DNA of 64,000 nucleotides, from NCBI GenBank assembly GCA_029204225.1, contig CM055094.1:10292228-10356227 (forward strand). Direction: 5' to 3'. The notes under the pieces are model-generated. The model did not search any database. It was not told the DNA's origin and saw nothing but the letters and a program-made list of their open reading frames with translations. Positions 37,819 to 50,421 of this stretch are shown one piece after another. Numbering within the stretch: position 1 is the first letter of the stretch; each line of letters opens with the position of its first letter. This stretch comes from Diphasiastrum complanatum (lineage: Eukaryota; Streptophyta; Lycopodiopsida; Lycopodiales; Lycopodiaceae). The translations under genes and the position numbers were made by a program.

Positions 37819-39344
37819 CTATAGCCTACTGGCTTGTATAAATTTGCATGCTTTTTGAAATTTTTTATAATCCGTCGATTTTGTATTATGACGAATTTGG
37901 ATTCTTCTGTAAAACCATTGGAAAAGTTGCAGTATATAGTTGTTTTTTGTGCTAGTCCTGCCATGTTGTGTACTTTAATGAAATGCCACTCTTGCTTGCC
38001 AATGAGATTTTTCCATTCCTTGCGATGACCATATGCTAAGACTCCATTATTTCTTGCAAACAATGTCGAATGATGTCGTAATATGTGCTGCATGTCATAA
38101 AAACACAATCTAAATCAATACCAAAAGTATCTAATTTAATTGCACATATTTGTCTATGGTAGTGTAAAATCAAAATCTTACCATATAATGTGTTATATGA
38201 TCAACACCCCATGCACTCTGAACTGCATCCACAAATTCATTAGTTGTTTTCTGTATCATTTGAACATCAGTATTTGAAAATTTATCTTTTCTCAAGTATT
38301 TCACCATGTTGTCTAACTTTTTCCAAACTTCTACTTTGTGTATACGAATAGGACCTTCTTCTTCGAAATCTTGAGTTGCTGCAATAATCTCTTTCCAAAC
38401 CGTGTATTGAACCTTAGATTGTTTGCCAGAATAATTTGATAAAAATCTTTGAGCTTTAGATCCTCCAATGCTCGGCTTGCATGGAATATTTCTTGTTTTA
38501 CCTAATAACTTGTCATCTTTTTTTATTTTAACGTGGCCTTTATGTAAGCCTGCTTTGGACAACACATCCTCTAATATAGAAATAGCTTCATTTGCAGAGG
38601 CCTCTGGCTCGGAATTCTATGCAAACAAGATGTGAAGATATATTATTTTTTCTATAATACGCACCTCCGCATGCAATGTACAAATATGAACATTTCATAG
38701 AGGAATCGGTAGTACAGCTTTCCAATTAGGATCTTCTCGATCTCTTGATATTCTTGTACTCTTTGTCATGTCTTTTGTTGTTTTCATGTAGTACAAACAA
38801 GGGTATTTAGAGTTGGCGCCATGAGATACATTGAACATATATTTTAATGTCTTCAGATCTCCTGCTAAATGCCATTCAATGTTGAAAGTGCCAATTTCAG
38901 GAATATTGAGTGGAACTCCCTCCATGTGATTTTTTATGGTGGCAGGATATGATGTTCTATTAAATATCCATGAGAGAATGTTATGGTCTTCTTTCAGCAC
39001 CTATAAGAGAATACAAAAACGTGATCAGCCTCATAATATTAACACAGAGAAGATTTTAGATATGAAATCCATATTTAAATGATTATCCCTATTTATTATG
39101 CGAAGGAACTGCTATACCTGAAATGCTGCCAACCACCAGATATCATTTCTGATTGAACACTGAAATTGAGGCCTTCTGAGTCCTCTGAATTTAAAAGTGC
39201 TCCATTCATGATTGTGAGATCCTTTTATAATTTCAGACTCATCTAACTTGAGAACAACTATCAACTTATTATTGACATTCTCATTTGTAATACCGTAAAA
39301 ATCTATAATGAATATTAATAACTGATTAATGTCAATAAATAAAT
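37819..39344 (-). pseudogene. P3 of the H3 element, possible DDE-type recombinase (copy A, N-terminal part lost)
   Basis: Exons on minus: 39344-39118, 39000-38182 and about 38099-37819, with GT-AG introns in phase. Motifs in order: HLAGDLKTLKYMF and GANSKYPC, VHICTLHAEVRIIEK, KPSIGG(S/A)KA, a THYM end of exon, then WSSQGMEKSHWQAR in the last exon (in a shifted frame). The last block sits like the G-x-W-x-x-E-G-x-E region holding the catalytic Glu of RAG1/Transib-type recombinases, and the GDLK Asp could be the first acid; the second acid is not clear. The function is inferred. Stops near 38711 and 38615 and a frameshift in the last exon show decay. A Copia fragment cuts it off at 39345. Confidence 0.6.
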
Positions 39345-40936
39345 TGTTGGAATTGCTATATGCTAGACTTTCTCCTTTCGAGCAATACACTTCATTGATA
39401 TATCCAAACACTCTTAGGTTCTTCACAGAAGGCTTAGAGCCTGTCCACACCTTGTGGGGTGTCTTGCCTGAGAGGGCGTTGGTCAAACATTTGTTCTAGA
39501 CATAAGCTGCAGTGGAGACAGCTTCGGCCCAAAACCTCTTAGGCAGCGATGCATGCGCTAGCATACATTTGGCTGATTCAACCAGGGTACAATTCTTCCT
39601 CTCGGCTAAGCCATTAGACTGGGGATTGTAAAGAGTAATGAATTGCTGCTCAATGCCTTGGCTTTGGTAGTACTCCTTAAACTCGATAGAGATATATTCT
39701 TCACCATTGTCTGACCTTAGAGCCTTCATCGTCAGTCCAGTCTCCTTTTTTGGATGCTCCTTGATGCTCCTTGAAGATTCTGAAGTAGTTGAAGGCTTCT
39801 GATTTCTTCTTTATGAAGTACACCATAGTCCTTTTGGAAAATTCATCAATAAAAGTTATAAAATACTTTGGATCCTTCAGCGAAGGATTTTTCATCGGGC
39901 CACAAATGTCTGAATGTACAATGTCTAACAATCCTCTAGCAATATGGTGATGGCTTGATTTAAACGATTTCCTAGTCTGTTTACCAACTAGACAGTCTTG
40001 ACAGACATGTAACTCGACTTTATCACGAGGATAGTCGAGATCAAGAACAATAGATTGTTAGACATTTGTTGTACAACAACATGATTCAAGTGACCAAGTC
40101 TATAATGCCAAAGTAAACTTTTATTTGCATGAATAGAAGTATTGAGCGTCTGACTAGAGGCAGAAAAGCAATGACTTGATTTATACAGGTATTCATGCCT
40201 CTTTATGAGTGCTAGGATCTTGACTGTCCTATCAACTACTTTGCACTGATCACATTCAAATTCTACTCTATGTCCTAGATCTGTGACTCTGCTTATAGAG
40301 AGCAGATTCATAGATAAATTTGATACATACAGGACTTTAGAAATTAGCTTAGACTGATCATTTGCAAAGCTTAATCTTACAGTACCTTCACCTTTAATAG
40401 CTTGTGTGCTATTGTCGCCAAGGTGAACATATATCTTGGTACTGTAAGGTGTATAGGACTCGAAACAGCCAATGAGATTGGTCATGTGCTGAGTGGCGTC
40501 AGAATCCAGGAACCAAGAACTGTTGCCGGATGCTCCTTGATGGTTGGTCATGAAGGCATCATGATCCGCTTCTTGAATAGGCTGTGGAGCTTCTGCAGCT
40601 GCATTTGCCACTTGATTCGACTACCCTTTGTTGTTGTTCTTTGATTGCAGTATCCGGCAGTCTTGAATTTTGTGGTTATTTCGCTTGCAGTATCTGCAGA
40701 ACAGCTTCTTCTTCGTTTGCAAATTCGACTTTTCTTTGTGTTGTGCTGGTTTTTGGTCTGGCTTTGATTGCTTCGCGCCTTTCTTCTTCTTCTGCTTAGT
40801 CTGGTTCTTGTTGGTGTATAAGGCATGAGAATCAACTGAGGAACTTGAGGCTTCATTCCTCCGTGTGTCTTCCTGCAACAACATAGTAATGACTCTCAAA
40901 AGAGCCAGTTTTGGATGTGTCGTGATGATCATCTAA
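39345..40936 (-). pseudogene. Copia fragment of family E2: gag end, protease, integrase
   Basis: On minus from 40936: gag C-terminus, the knuckle CRYCKRNNHKIQDC, protease SWFLDSDATQHM (DSG changed to DSD), pre-integrase LLWHYRLGHLNHV, integrase Asp in HSDICGPM and second Asp in RSDNGEEY, and QSNGLAERKN. It is broken by several frameshifts. It ends near CCAACA at 39345-39350, like the LTR end of the 20553 element. No reverse transcriptase is left. Confidence 0.85.
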
Positions 40937-40939
40937 GTC

Positions 40940-42011
40940 GACCTTTGACAAGCAGGACAAATACCACAATGATACCAATCCATTCTACCTGATTTGGGCC
41001 TAAAACAAGCAAGATAAGCTTAAAACAAGTGCCCACCGTCTCTACTAACAAGCAGAACATAGACATAAGCTATAAGCAAAAGAGAGAATTTCGTTAACAG
41101 ATCCTCTAGAGTAGGGGATCTGTCAACATGGAGATTAAGTTATAGTAAGCATTTGGCTACCGGTTCTAGCTCCTTCATGCCTATATATAGTTTTTATCTT
41201 AAATTGCCTATTTTAGGAGAGACTTTGATGATCAAGTTTTAGAAGGTAGCAGATTTTCTACACGATATATGCAGAAAATGCTATGGATTGCACGTGAAAA
41301 TGTCTAGTGTGCCCAAGATAGGGACCAACATTATGCAAATATGAAAAGATCACCACAAGACTTTCAGGTGGGGAATTGGGTATGATTAAGAATTCCGATG
41401 GATTCTAGTGTAATGGTATCGGGAAGCATTACAAATTGTCCCCTAGATACAGAGGACCATATTAGATCTTGTAAAAGATCGGATCCTTAGCTTACCAGTT
41501 GGACCTCCCGGAAGGAACTCAAACGCATCTCATTTTTCACATAAGTTGACTCAAGAAGAGTCTATATGAAGGAGAGCATCTTGTTTCTGGATACCAATTG
41601 GACATGTTGGATAAATCATTGGGTGTGTCTGGATTTGAACCCGGAAAGATCTTGGACTAAAATCTAAACGATTGAGAAATCATAAAGTTACCGAGCATCT
41701 GGTTCAACCGAAGGGTTGCACAGACGATGATGATTCCTAGGAACAAGAAAGAAGCTTAAAGAGGAACTTCCTTAGTTTTAAGTTCTGAGGACAGGTGAAT
41801 AAGGGAGAAAGAATGTCATGTCCACGACAAGTCTCGGGTAGCATGTCCACACTAGGGATTAATAGAACAACAACCTGTAAGTTAATTGTGACTATAAGGG
41901 AATTGGGGCCCCTTATGTGTATAAGGTCATAATTAATGGTTGTAGACCTGAACTTATGATGGTGGATTTGTATGGGTCTGTTCATTGTCTCAACTCTAGT
42001 CTTGAGGATAG
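40940..42011 (+). pseudogene. Ty3/gypsy integrase C-terminal remnant and downstream sequence
   Basis: A decayed frame from about 41155 contains HYANMKRSPQDFQVGNWV and further down a LAYQLDLPEGT-like block, both typical of the end of gypsy integrase. Stops are frequent. The sequence after 41700 is not recognised. The D1 element was inserted at its right end. Confidence 0.7.
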
Positions 42012-42803
42012 TGACAAAATTTCCAGAATTCACACGCGTGGGGAAGATTCACAAGTATAATAGATCTAATTAAGCTTTATGATTAGCACAATAACTTGAT
42101 TCTAGATTGAATAGCAAGATCTAGTACAGAAGTTATGGCTTAACCACAATCTAGCATGCTAAGCTTCAGAGAATGATAGTAATGAATCATAAATGAGCAA
42201 AAGTACAAGAAATTAGTGTATTAGCATTAGCCTCAACACGAGTTAGAGAGAGAAAGATAGAGAGATATCAAGCAAAAAATGTGTGGATCCAAAATGGCAA
42301 GGGATAGCTACAAAGCTTTGGTTCTTCATAAAAAATTATGAGGAGAGCTACACATATTTATGGAGTTTGAGGTAGCTCGAGGTAGAACCACATCCATCCA
42401 CCTTTTGATGACATCTAAAGTGAAAACTAGAGTCTATGTGACATTTGTCACATCTCATGTATGTATCTCTACCTACTTTTACCAAGTGTCCTAGTTCTAG
42501 CTAGAATTGTACAAATCATCATGCATGTGTCCATTTCACTTTGTGCATGCCTTGCATGTCACCATGGATCACTTACAATTAATGCATGTGAAATGCCACG
42601 AGTTTCTACTAGCATAATATTGTTATTTCTAAGTGTGCAATCTATATGCAAGTTGTAATCATCAAACTAGATATGTCAAATCCATATAGCTTGAGTTCTA
42701 TCTAGGCCAAACTTGGCATTTGCATTTATGGAACAACGTACTTGCATGGTACAATGTTTGTAGCAAGCCTAAAGTCAAGATGGATTATTTTGCCATTTCA
42801 ACA
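42012..42803 (-). repeat. 3' LTR of D1
   Basis: On minus it reads TGTTGAAATGG to TTTTGTCA. The polypurine tract TTTTTAGGAGGAG (on minus) lies at 42804-42816. Confidence 0.88.
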
Positions 42804-42826
42804 CTCCTCCTAAAAACAATCTATAT

Positions 42827-44267
42827 TTACTTGAACATTGATCTTGGTATTACTCCAAGATTGGCTCTATGCTTGATGAAGGAACTTTTGCTCAAAGGTT
42901 TGGTGAGCATATCAGCAATATAAGATGATTTGTCGATTCGCTTGATTTCTCCTCCAGTGAGCTTCTCTGTCACGAAGTGATGTGAAACTTCAATATGCTT
43001 GCTCCTTGCATGGAATATCGGGTTGTTGGCAAGGGCTTGGGCTGAAATGTTGTCACAAATGATCATAGGTAGATCCTCTTCCAAGATTATCTTTAGTTCC
43101 ACTAGTAACCTCTTGATTCAAAGCACTTCCTTTGTTGTTATAGTGAGTGCCTTGTACTCAACTTCACATGATGAGAGTGATACAATATCTTGCTTTTTGG
43201 AAAGCCAAGATATCAAGTTTCCTCCAAGATATATGACATAAGCGCTTGTAGATTTTTGATCTGCTCTATCACTTGCAAAATCCGAGTCAGAATAACCAAC
43301 AATAGAAAGATCTTCACTTTTATACAATAAACCATAATCGAAAGTTGAAGATATATATCTAAGCACTCTCTTGGCCATTCTCCAATTATAGATAGTAGGA
43401 TTTTGCATAGCCTGGCTCAACTTATGAACACTAAAGCTTATGTCAGTTCTAGTTATCGTGAGCCAAATTAAGGAGCCTATAAGACTCCTAAAAAGAGTGA
43501 TGTCCACAAAGGATCTTTCATCACCTTTGTTAGGGTCTTTTACATTTTGCTCCATAGGAGTTTCTATACTCTTACAATCTAACATATTAAATTCTTTTAA
43601 CATTGAAAGAGCATACTTGGATTGACATACAAAAGCTTTATCTTTAAGAAAGTCAATCTCTAATCCTAATATGTAGTGAATTTTTCCAAGATCTTGCATC
43701 TTGAACTCTTTTCCAAGTGCAATCTTGGTTTCCTCAACTAACTTGACAACTTCCTGTTAAAATGATATCATCAACATAAATAAGAAGGATGACAATATCT
43801 CTATCAAAAAACTTGACATATAAGGAAGGATCATAGTTACTAAGATTAAATCCTAGTGACTCAAGAAAGGTGTTAAGTCGAGAATACCATGACCTTGGAG
43901 CTTGCTTTAGTCCATATAGACTTTTGAAGAGCAAGCAAACTTTGTCTTTGTCATGGATGAATCCAATAGGCTGATCCATATAAATCTCTTCTTCTAGATA
44001 TCCATTTAAAAATGCATTAGAGACATCTAGTTAAACAAGCAATAGAAATTATGATTCTCTAGCCTTGTACTTGTTGATTGTGCCATCTTGATTATACTTG
44101 ACTCGAAAAACCCACTTGCAACCAATGGTGTGCTTGTTGGATGGAAGATCCACAAGCTCCCATGTCTTGTTGGCCATCAAAGCATCATATTCCTCCTTCA
44201 TGGCAAGATACCATTCCTTTGAATTGAGTGCATCATATACATCCTTTGGCTCCTCATGTGAAATCAA
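42827..44267 (-). pseudogene. D1 reverse transcriptase and RNase H
   Basis: On minus from 44267: SHEEPKDVYDALNSKEW and IGCKWVFRVK, then a break near 44049 where about 50 residues are missing, then LDVSNAFLNGYLEE, KSLYGLKQAPRSWY, the YVDD box near 43755, a frameshift near 43730, GKIHYILGLEI, and RNase H with SLSSCEVEYKAL, DNISAQALANN and FHARSKHIEVSHHF. A stop at 43117 and small deletions show that it is inactive. Confidence 0.9.
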
Positions 44268-45333
44268 ATCAGCACAATTAGTGGAGTTGAGTTCTACTTG
44301 CTTGCCTCTATCTTCATATGTAAGCCTTCTAGGCTCAGATCTTTCTCTTTGAGATCTCCTTGGTGAAAAGATTCAAGGTGACTCGCCCCATCTCTCCATG
44401 GTAGTCTTCAAGGGTGATGATTGGAGTATCTTTTTGAGAATCTTTGAACTCGGCCTCCTCAAGAATGTGTTTTTGATCCTCATGGAATATAACATCCCTA
44501 CTCTCAATTGTAGTTGAGGTAGAGGGAACATAGATTCTATAAGCTTTCTTGTTGGATGCATAGCCAACCATGATCCCTTTAATAGAATTAGGATCATCTC
44601 TTTTCCTTGTTTTCCAAGGGTACATGAACAAAGCAAGCACATCCAAAAACTCTAAGGTGATCTACCTTAAGTTTCTTCTTAAACAAGACTTCAAAAGGTG
44701 ATTTTCCAGCAAGTGCATTGTAAGGTAATCTGTTGCACAAATAGTTTGCACAATTTATAGCTTCACCCCAATATTCTATAGGCAAAGGAGCTTCAACTCG
44801 GATTGCTTTAGCACATTCACATAAAGATCTGTTTTTCCTCTCAGCAACTCCATTTTGAGATGGGGAATAAGCACAAGAAAACTCTCTCTTTATTCCTTCA
44901 CCTTCACAATATTCATGAAACTTGTTGGAGATGTATTCGCCTTCTCCATCACATCTTAAAGCTTTAACTTTGAAAGAAAGCTGTTTCTCAACATAAGCTT
45001 TGAAGATTAGGAAGTGATCAAATACCATAGCTTTTGAAGAAAGTAGATACAACCAAGTATGTCTAGTAAAGTCATCAATAAAGGTGACAAAACATGTTGC
45101 ACCACCAATAGTTTTAGAAGAAGAAAAATGAACATCTGAGTGCATAAGCTCCAAAGGATGAGTAGTCTTGATAAAAGACTTTTGATATGGCTTTCTATGT
45201 GATTTTGCAATGCACAAGCCTCACAAGGCTTGAAATCTTTGGAAAGAGATTTTGGAAGGCCAATAGCCTTTACTTTCTTGACCATGGAAGACATAGACTT
45301 AAAGTTAGGATGACCCAACATTCTAAGCCACAA
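44268..45333 (-). pseudogene. D1 integrase
   Basis: Contains a decayed zinc region (CEACAL near 45225), then the first Asp in HSDVHFSSS, the second in RCDGEGEYIS and the Glu in SQNGVAERKNRSL, so the D,D,E triad is intact. The C-terminal part continues with VPLENK, a frameshift near 44620, then GIMVGYASNKKAYRIY and SRDVIFHE. Confidence 0.9.
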
Positions 45334-46095
45334 CTCCTCCTTAGATAAAAAAAAAAAAAAGCAACTTCACAAAGGTTTGCATTCTCATAAGAATTCAACT
45401 TGAAAATTCCACCATATCTAGATCCATCAGCTAGGACCTCATCATTTTTCTTGATAAAGCAAGTATTGGAGTTGAACTTTACATCATAACCACTATCAAC
45501 CAACTTTCCCACCGTTAATCAAGTTCTTTGTAAGTTTTGGAATAAAAAGAACATTAGAAAGTGCAAGAACTTTTGAAGAAGCAAGTTTCAACAGAATGTT
45601 GCCAATTCCTTCTATAGAGCATTCATGATCATTAGCAGTGTAAATAGATCGCTTAAGTCCTTTGTAAGGTATAATTGAGTCAAAAGACTCTTTTGAACAG
45701 CACATATGTGAAGAAGCTCCACTATTTATGTACCAAGCTCCATCTTTCTTGAAAGGTGATGAAGAAAAACTGGACACCATGAGTGATCCTTCTCCATCAC
45801 TTGGAACAAAATCTTCTTCAATCTCTTTGGATAGATTTTCTTGCTTGAGTTGGTTTTCCTTCTTAAAGCAATTAGAGGCATAGTTCCCCTTATTGCCACA
45901 GAAGAAACACTTCACTTTCTTCTTCTTGTTTTTTGAAGTAGAAGGATGAGATGAGTCATCCTCTTCACCATCTTTGTCTCGATCTTTGGCTTTGTCTTTG
46001 TTGGATGGTTGAGAAAATTGGTTCTTACTCCTTCCTTTATGCTTATCCTTGACAAAGAGGGCTTTGTCACTTCCACCATGCTCAAGTTTGTTCAT
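45334..46095 (-). pseudogene. D1 zinc knuckle and protease
   Basis: A Lys/Asp-rich linker leads to the CCHC knuckle CFFCGNKGNYASNC (the usual His is Tyr-Ala-shifted) and the protease motif WYINSGASSHM. The catalytic Asp of DSG is Asn here, so the protease is predicted dead. A poly-A run near 45350 breaks the frame into the pre-integrase region. Confidence 0.85.
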
Positions 46096-46670
46096 CCTAG
46101 TTGCCTAGCTTCTTCAGAAATAAGAATTCCTTGGAGAGTTTCTAGATTAGGCAACTCCTCCTTAATGGCAAAAGATTGAACAAGATTATTATAGTCATCT
46201 TTCAAGCCATTTAGTATGACTTGAACCAACTCATCTTGGTTAATAGTAACGCCAACACAAGAAAGCTCTCTATGTAAATCTTTAACTCTCAGAACATAGT
46301 TTGATGCACTCTCGTCTTTTCTTTGAGAACTTTGAAAAATCTGATTCCTAAGAGTGAGTATTCTAGAAGTATTTTTTGCTTCGTAGATGGACTTAAGTGC
46401 ATCCCAAGCATCTTTGGTTGTGGTGCAAGATCCTATCTCTCTCAAAATTTCATTAGATACATTCATCTTAATGAAATGTAGAGCCATTCTAGCTCTCTTC
46501 CTATACTTGGGAATTTCAGCCTGTGCTTGAGGCTCCTCCTCAACACCAAGCACAATGTCCATAACATCCTGGAGTACCAAAATAGACTCCATTCTGAACT
46601 TCCAAATTGAGTAATTAGAAGTATTTAGTCTCTCATTTGCTTCTAGAAGATATCCTCCTAGAGGTGCCAT
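46092..46670 (-). CDS. D1 gag (UBN2-type capsid)
   Basis: Open from ATG at 46670 to a stop at 46092. Blocks: LEANERLNTSNYSIWKFRM, KDAWDALKSIYEAKN, TLRNQIFQ, YVLRVKDLHREL and FAIKEELPNLETLQGIL. Length (192 aa) equals the capsid part of the young Copia gag. The next frame begins with a 4-bp overlap, as in the young Copia element. Confidence 0.88.
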   Translation of the reverse strand: MAPLGGYLLEANERLNTSNYSIWKFRMESILVLQDVMDIVLGVEEEPQAQAEIPKYRKRARMALHFIKMNVSNEILREIGSCTTTKDAWDALKSIYEAKNTSRILTLRNQIFQSSQRKDESASNYVLRVKDLHRELSCVGVTINQDELVQVILNGLKDDYNNLVQSFAIKEELPNLETLQGILISEEARQLG

Positions 46671-47074
46671 TTATGTGAAGACTTCTTAGTTATTGGACTG
46701 CAATATGAGCTTGTTCCAATCAAACTTAATGTTGCTGCTCTCTTTCACTATAGGTATTTTCAAGGATGTACTATCTTCCTATGTGAAGAACTTGCAACTA
46801 TATTTGAGATGGATCTCAAATATTCCACAAAACAAGATTATGATCAGACACACAAAGTGGATTAAGACACTTTGGCAAGTTTGAATCCTACTTTTGGCAC
46901 TGTGAAATGCTTCAAAAGAAAATACTATTGACACTCAAAAGGCTCAAAGGGTGTTCAATTACTTCAAATTTAGTCTTGATCTTCAGTTTCTTGTGTAGGA
47001 TGCTCAAAACAATGGACTCAGAACAAAGCAAGGTTGAATCAAATCAAAATGTAGTCACTCGGATTTTGGACCTA
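46671..47074 (-). other. D1 leader, gag-proximal part
   Basis: Non-coding leader continuing across the D2 insertion at 52059-52407. It matches the leader of D2 (50422-50833) closely. Confidence 0.7.
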
Positions 47075-47941
47075 TGTTGAAAATTCCAAAATTCACACGT
47101 GTGGGGAATGTCCACAAGAGTGATTGATCTTGATTAAGCTTTGTGATTGGCACAGTACCCTGATTCTAGATTGTTCAACAAGATCTAGTTCAGAAGATAT
47201 GGCTAATTCACAATCTAGCATGCTAATCAATAGACTATGATAGCAATGAATCAAAGAATGATTAAAAGTACAAGATTACAATGCATAAGCATTAGCCTCA
47301 ACACGAGGAAGAGAGAGAGAGCTAGAGAGATAACAAAAAAAATAGTTTAGGTCCAACCAAGCATGAGATAGCTACAAAACTTTGGTTCTTCATTACTTTG
47401 TGAATGAGAATGATATGTACATATATAGGAGAGCCAAAATTCGTGGTACTCCTTGCATTCAATGCACATCCTACACCTATTCAAGTGCAAACAACTATTA
47501 ACTTGACACCTAACTGCTAGCATGCTTAGGTTGCACCTAACTTCTACCTACTTTTTCCAAATGGCAATTTCTCAACTAGCCATGTACAAATCTACATGCA
47601 TGTGTCCATTAGAGTGATTCCATGCTTTGCATGTCACTATGGAAACTTAGGACATTATGCATTTATTGTGGCTCGAGTTTCTACAAGGTCATAATTGACC
47701 AATTCCATGTGAATCTCTATGTGCATGTCAAACTAGACATTGTCAACATTATTGCATATCATACTAGACCAACTAGACTTTATGCATGTCACTGGAATTT
47801 GATCTACCTAACCCAAACTCATCCTATTCTACAAGGATATGTGCTCAACTCACATACCTTGGATATGTACAAAATATTTACATGGGTAGAATCCCCCAAA
47901 CATTAACAACAGATGATAGATATGTTTTACAATTTTTAACA
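47075..47941 (-). repeat. 3' LTR of D2 (867 bp)
   Basis: On minus reads TGTTAAAAATTG to ATTTTCAACA; preceded by TTTTAAGGAGGAG, a purine tract at 47942-47954. Confidence 0.88.
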
Positions 47942-47954
47942 CTCCTCCTTAAAA

Positions 47955-49933
47955 TATATCTATCTGATGTTGGTGAAGATCCTTTGAGTTTGGATTCTTT
48001 GCTTTGCATTTGAAGTGAAGATGAACAAAGAATTCATCATAGCAATATGCTTACCAAATCCATGATAAGTTCTCTTTGATAGAAATCTTTTCCAAATGCC
48101 TTTGAAAAATATTCCACCAACCTGCTACTATGCCAATGTACCTCCTGCATGTCTGATGTCGATCTGGGTATGCAATGTCCACATGCATGAAGTTGGCTGC
48201 AAGAAAGACTGAAAAAATTGAGGCTTCCATGCCTCATCATGACCACAAAGATCATACAGATCAAGATTGTACCATGAGCAATATTCAAGATTAAGCATAC
48301 TAGCTTCACTAGTCCAAAAAATATGAACTCTATCCAAAATGGATCTAATCTTGAAACCATACTCAAACTTGATCAAATTAAGCCTAAATACTTTCTTGAG
48401 GGTGTAAGTGTCCTCAGTGGATGCTTCACTTAACCTCACAAGAAGTTTACAATATGCCTCAATACACAAAAAAAACTCCTTTTTTCAAACTATGAGTACT
48501 AAACTCATACTTGCTTATACTCAATTTAAGAGCATACAAACGATGGTACAACATCTTGCTTTCTAGATGTTTTGGAAACATAATCAAGTCACAAGAGACA
48601 AGAAGTAATTCGAAACTAAAGACTTTATTAAAAAACAGAATAGTCTTACTTGATCTTTGAGATAAGCAAATCTCAATTAAGCAAGATACATCATTAATCA
48701 AAGAAGAAGAACAATAGGTGAGTAAAACAAAATGAAAACCACCTTTACTTTTCTTTTCTTTTCCATGAAATAAGATAAACAAGGACTCGGCCTTGTACAA
48801 TGATGAAGATCTCCTTGGACATGCATGTTGAGGATACTCCTCCTCAAACCTTGACCTCATCACAACTTGATTACTTACCATAGTAATGACTTGTGATGCA
48901 CTATGAGACATTGTGCTCTCGGCCACTTCCAAGATAGAAAATAGATCTTCAAAATCAAGAACTTCTCCATGCTCAAACTCCTTCGAGATAGAGAGTGTAA
49001 AGGCTATGTAGCCTTCCTTGGTGGATAAGCATCCAACCATGATCTACAGACTAGGATCACCATCCTTCTTTCTTTCCAAGAGACCACATACAAAGCAATA
49101 GTCTTCAAGAACACTGAGGTATACAACCTTAGGCTTATAACTAAACAAGACTTCATAAAGTGCACTCCTTCCATTAGCTTCATAGCTTCATAAAGTTTGC
49201 ATGATGGAACATACACATGCACCAAAAAACTTGAAGAGACAAGACACAACCAAATGTAACTTGTGGATCCATCAATAGTACATGCAAAGCAAGAAACACG
49301 TTCCTTGCTTATTGATAAAGAAAGATGAACATCAGAATGTTCCAACTCCATAGAATGTTCTGTCTTTTTAGAAGACATTAAATATGGATCCATAAGTGAT
49401 TTTGCCATAGAATAAGCCACTCTTGGCTTGATCTCCTTGACTATAATAGGCATAGACTTGAAGTTGGAAACATACAACTTCCTATGCCATAACTCCTCTT
49501 TGGAAACATAAGTCATCAATGCAGCATCACATAAACTTGAATTTTCATGCACATGTAGCTTGAAAATACCTCCATATTTAGATCCACTTGCAAGGATCTT
49601 ATCTTCTTTATTTATAAAACAACCATTGATATTGAAATCCAAATCATAACCATCATCTAACAACTTTCCTACACTAATCACACTCTTTGTGAGATTAGGC
49701 ACATAGAGAACATTGGAAAGTGTAAAATTCATAGAAGATGTAAGTTCTAAGGAACAACTTCCAACACCTTCAATTGCACATGCATCACCAACTGCTGTGT
49801 ATATTGATTTCTTAGGATCTAGAATAGATTCAATAGAAACAAAAGAATATTTGGAGCAACTCATATGAGTTGTTGCTCTACTATCAATATACCATGATAC
49901 ATCATTAAAAGATAAAGAAGAAAAACTAGACAT
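47955..49933 (-). pseudogene. D2 protease, integrase remnant and decayed pol
   Basis: Starts on minus near 49933 with the protease motif SWYIDSRATTHM (DSG changed to DSR), LSNVLYVPNLTKSVISVGKL, and a pre-integrase part where EELWHRKL is kept. The first integrase Asp appears in LEHSDVHLS, but the second half of integrase and all reverse transcriptase motifs are lost. A FSKAFGKDFY-like end near 48085 is the last trace of RNase H. Confidence 0.8.
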
Positions 49934-50154
49934 CAGAAAAGATGCCTCTCCACAACTTGCATGTGAGTCTTCTATGATACAACTGGTTTGAACTTCTTGT
50001 GTCTTATTCTTGAAGTTAGAAGGATGAGCTGACTCATCTTCTACTCCACCATAGTCTTTGTTCTTTGCTTTTTCTTGGTGAAGGCACGAGAATACTGGTT
50101 CTTACTCCTCTTTCTTGACTTGATCTCGGCTTCTTGAAGGTTCTTCAAAGTCTC

Positions 50155-50421
50155 TCAAGTCTCCTTTGCTGAGGTGCATGAACTAATATCTCTCAACATC
50201 TCATCAGAGATGTTCAATTTGATGATATGTAGAGCAATTCTTGCTCTCTTCTTGAATCTCTGAGCCTCATCAAAAGCTCCAGGTTCAACTTCAGTTCCAG
50301 TTACAATATCCATTACACCATAGAGAATCAACAAGGATTCTATCCTATCCTTCCAAACTGAATAGTTAAAGGTGTATAGTCTTTCACTAGCTTGAAAGAG
50401 ACAATCTCCTATAGATGCCAT
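50155..50421 (-). pseudogene. D2 gag, truncated
   Basis: ATG at 50421, then LFQASERLYTFNYSVWKDRI and a KKRARIALHIIKLNISDEML helix; it stops after 88 codons at the TSAKE block, whereas D1 gag continues for another 100. Confidence 0.85.
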
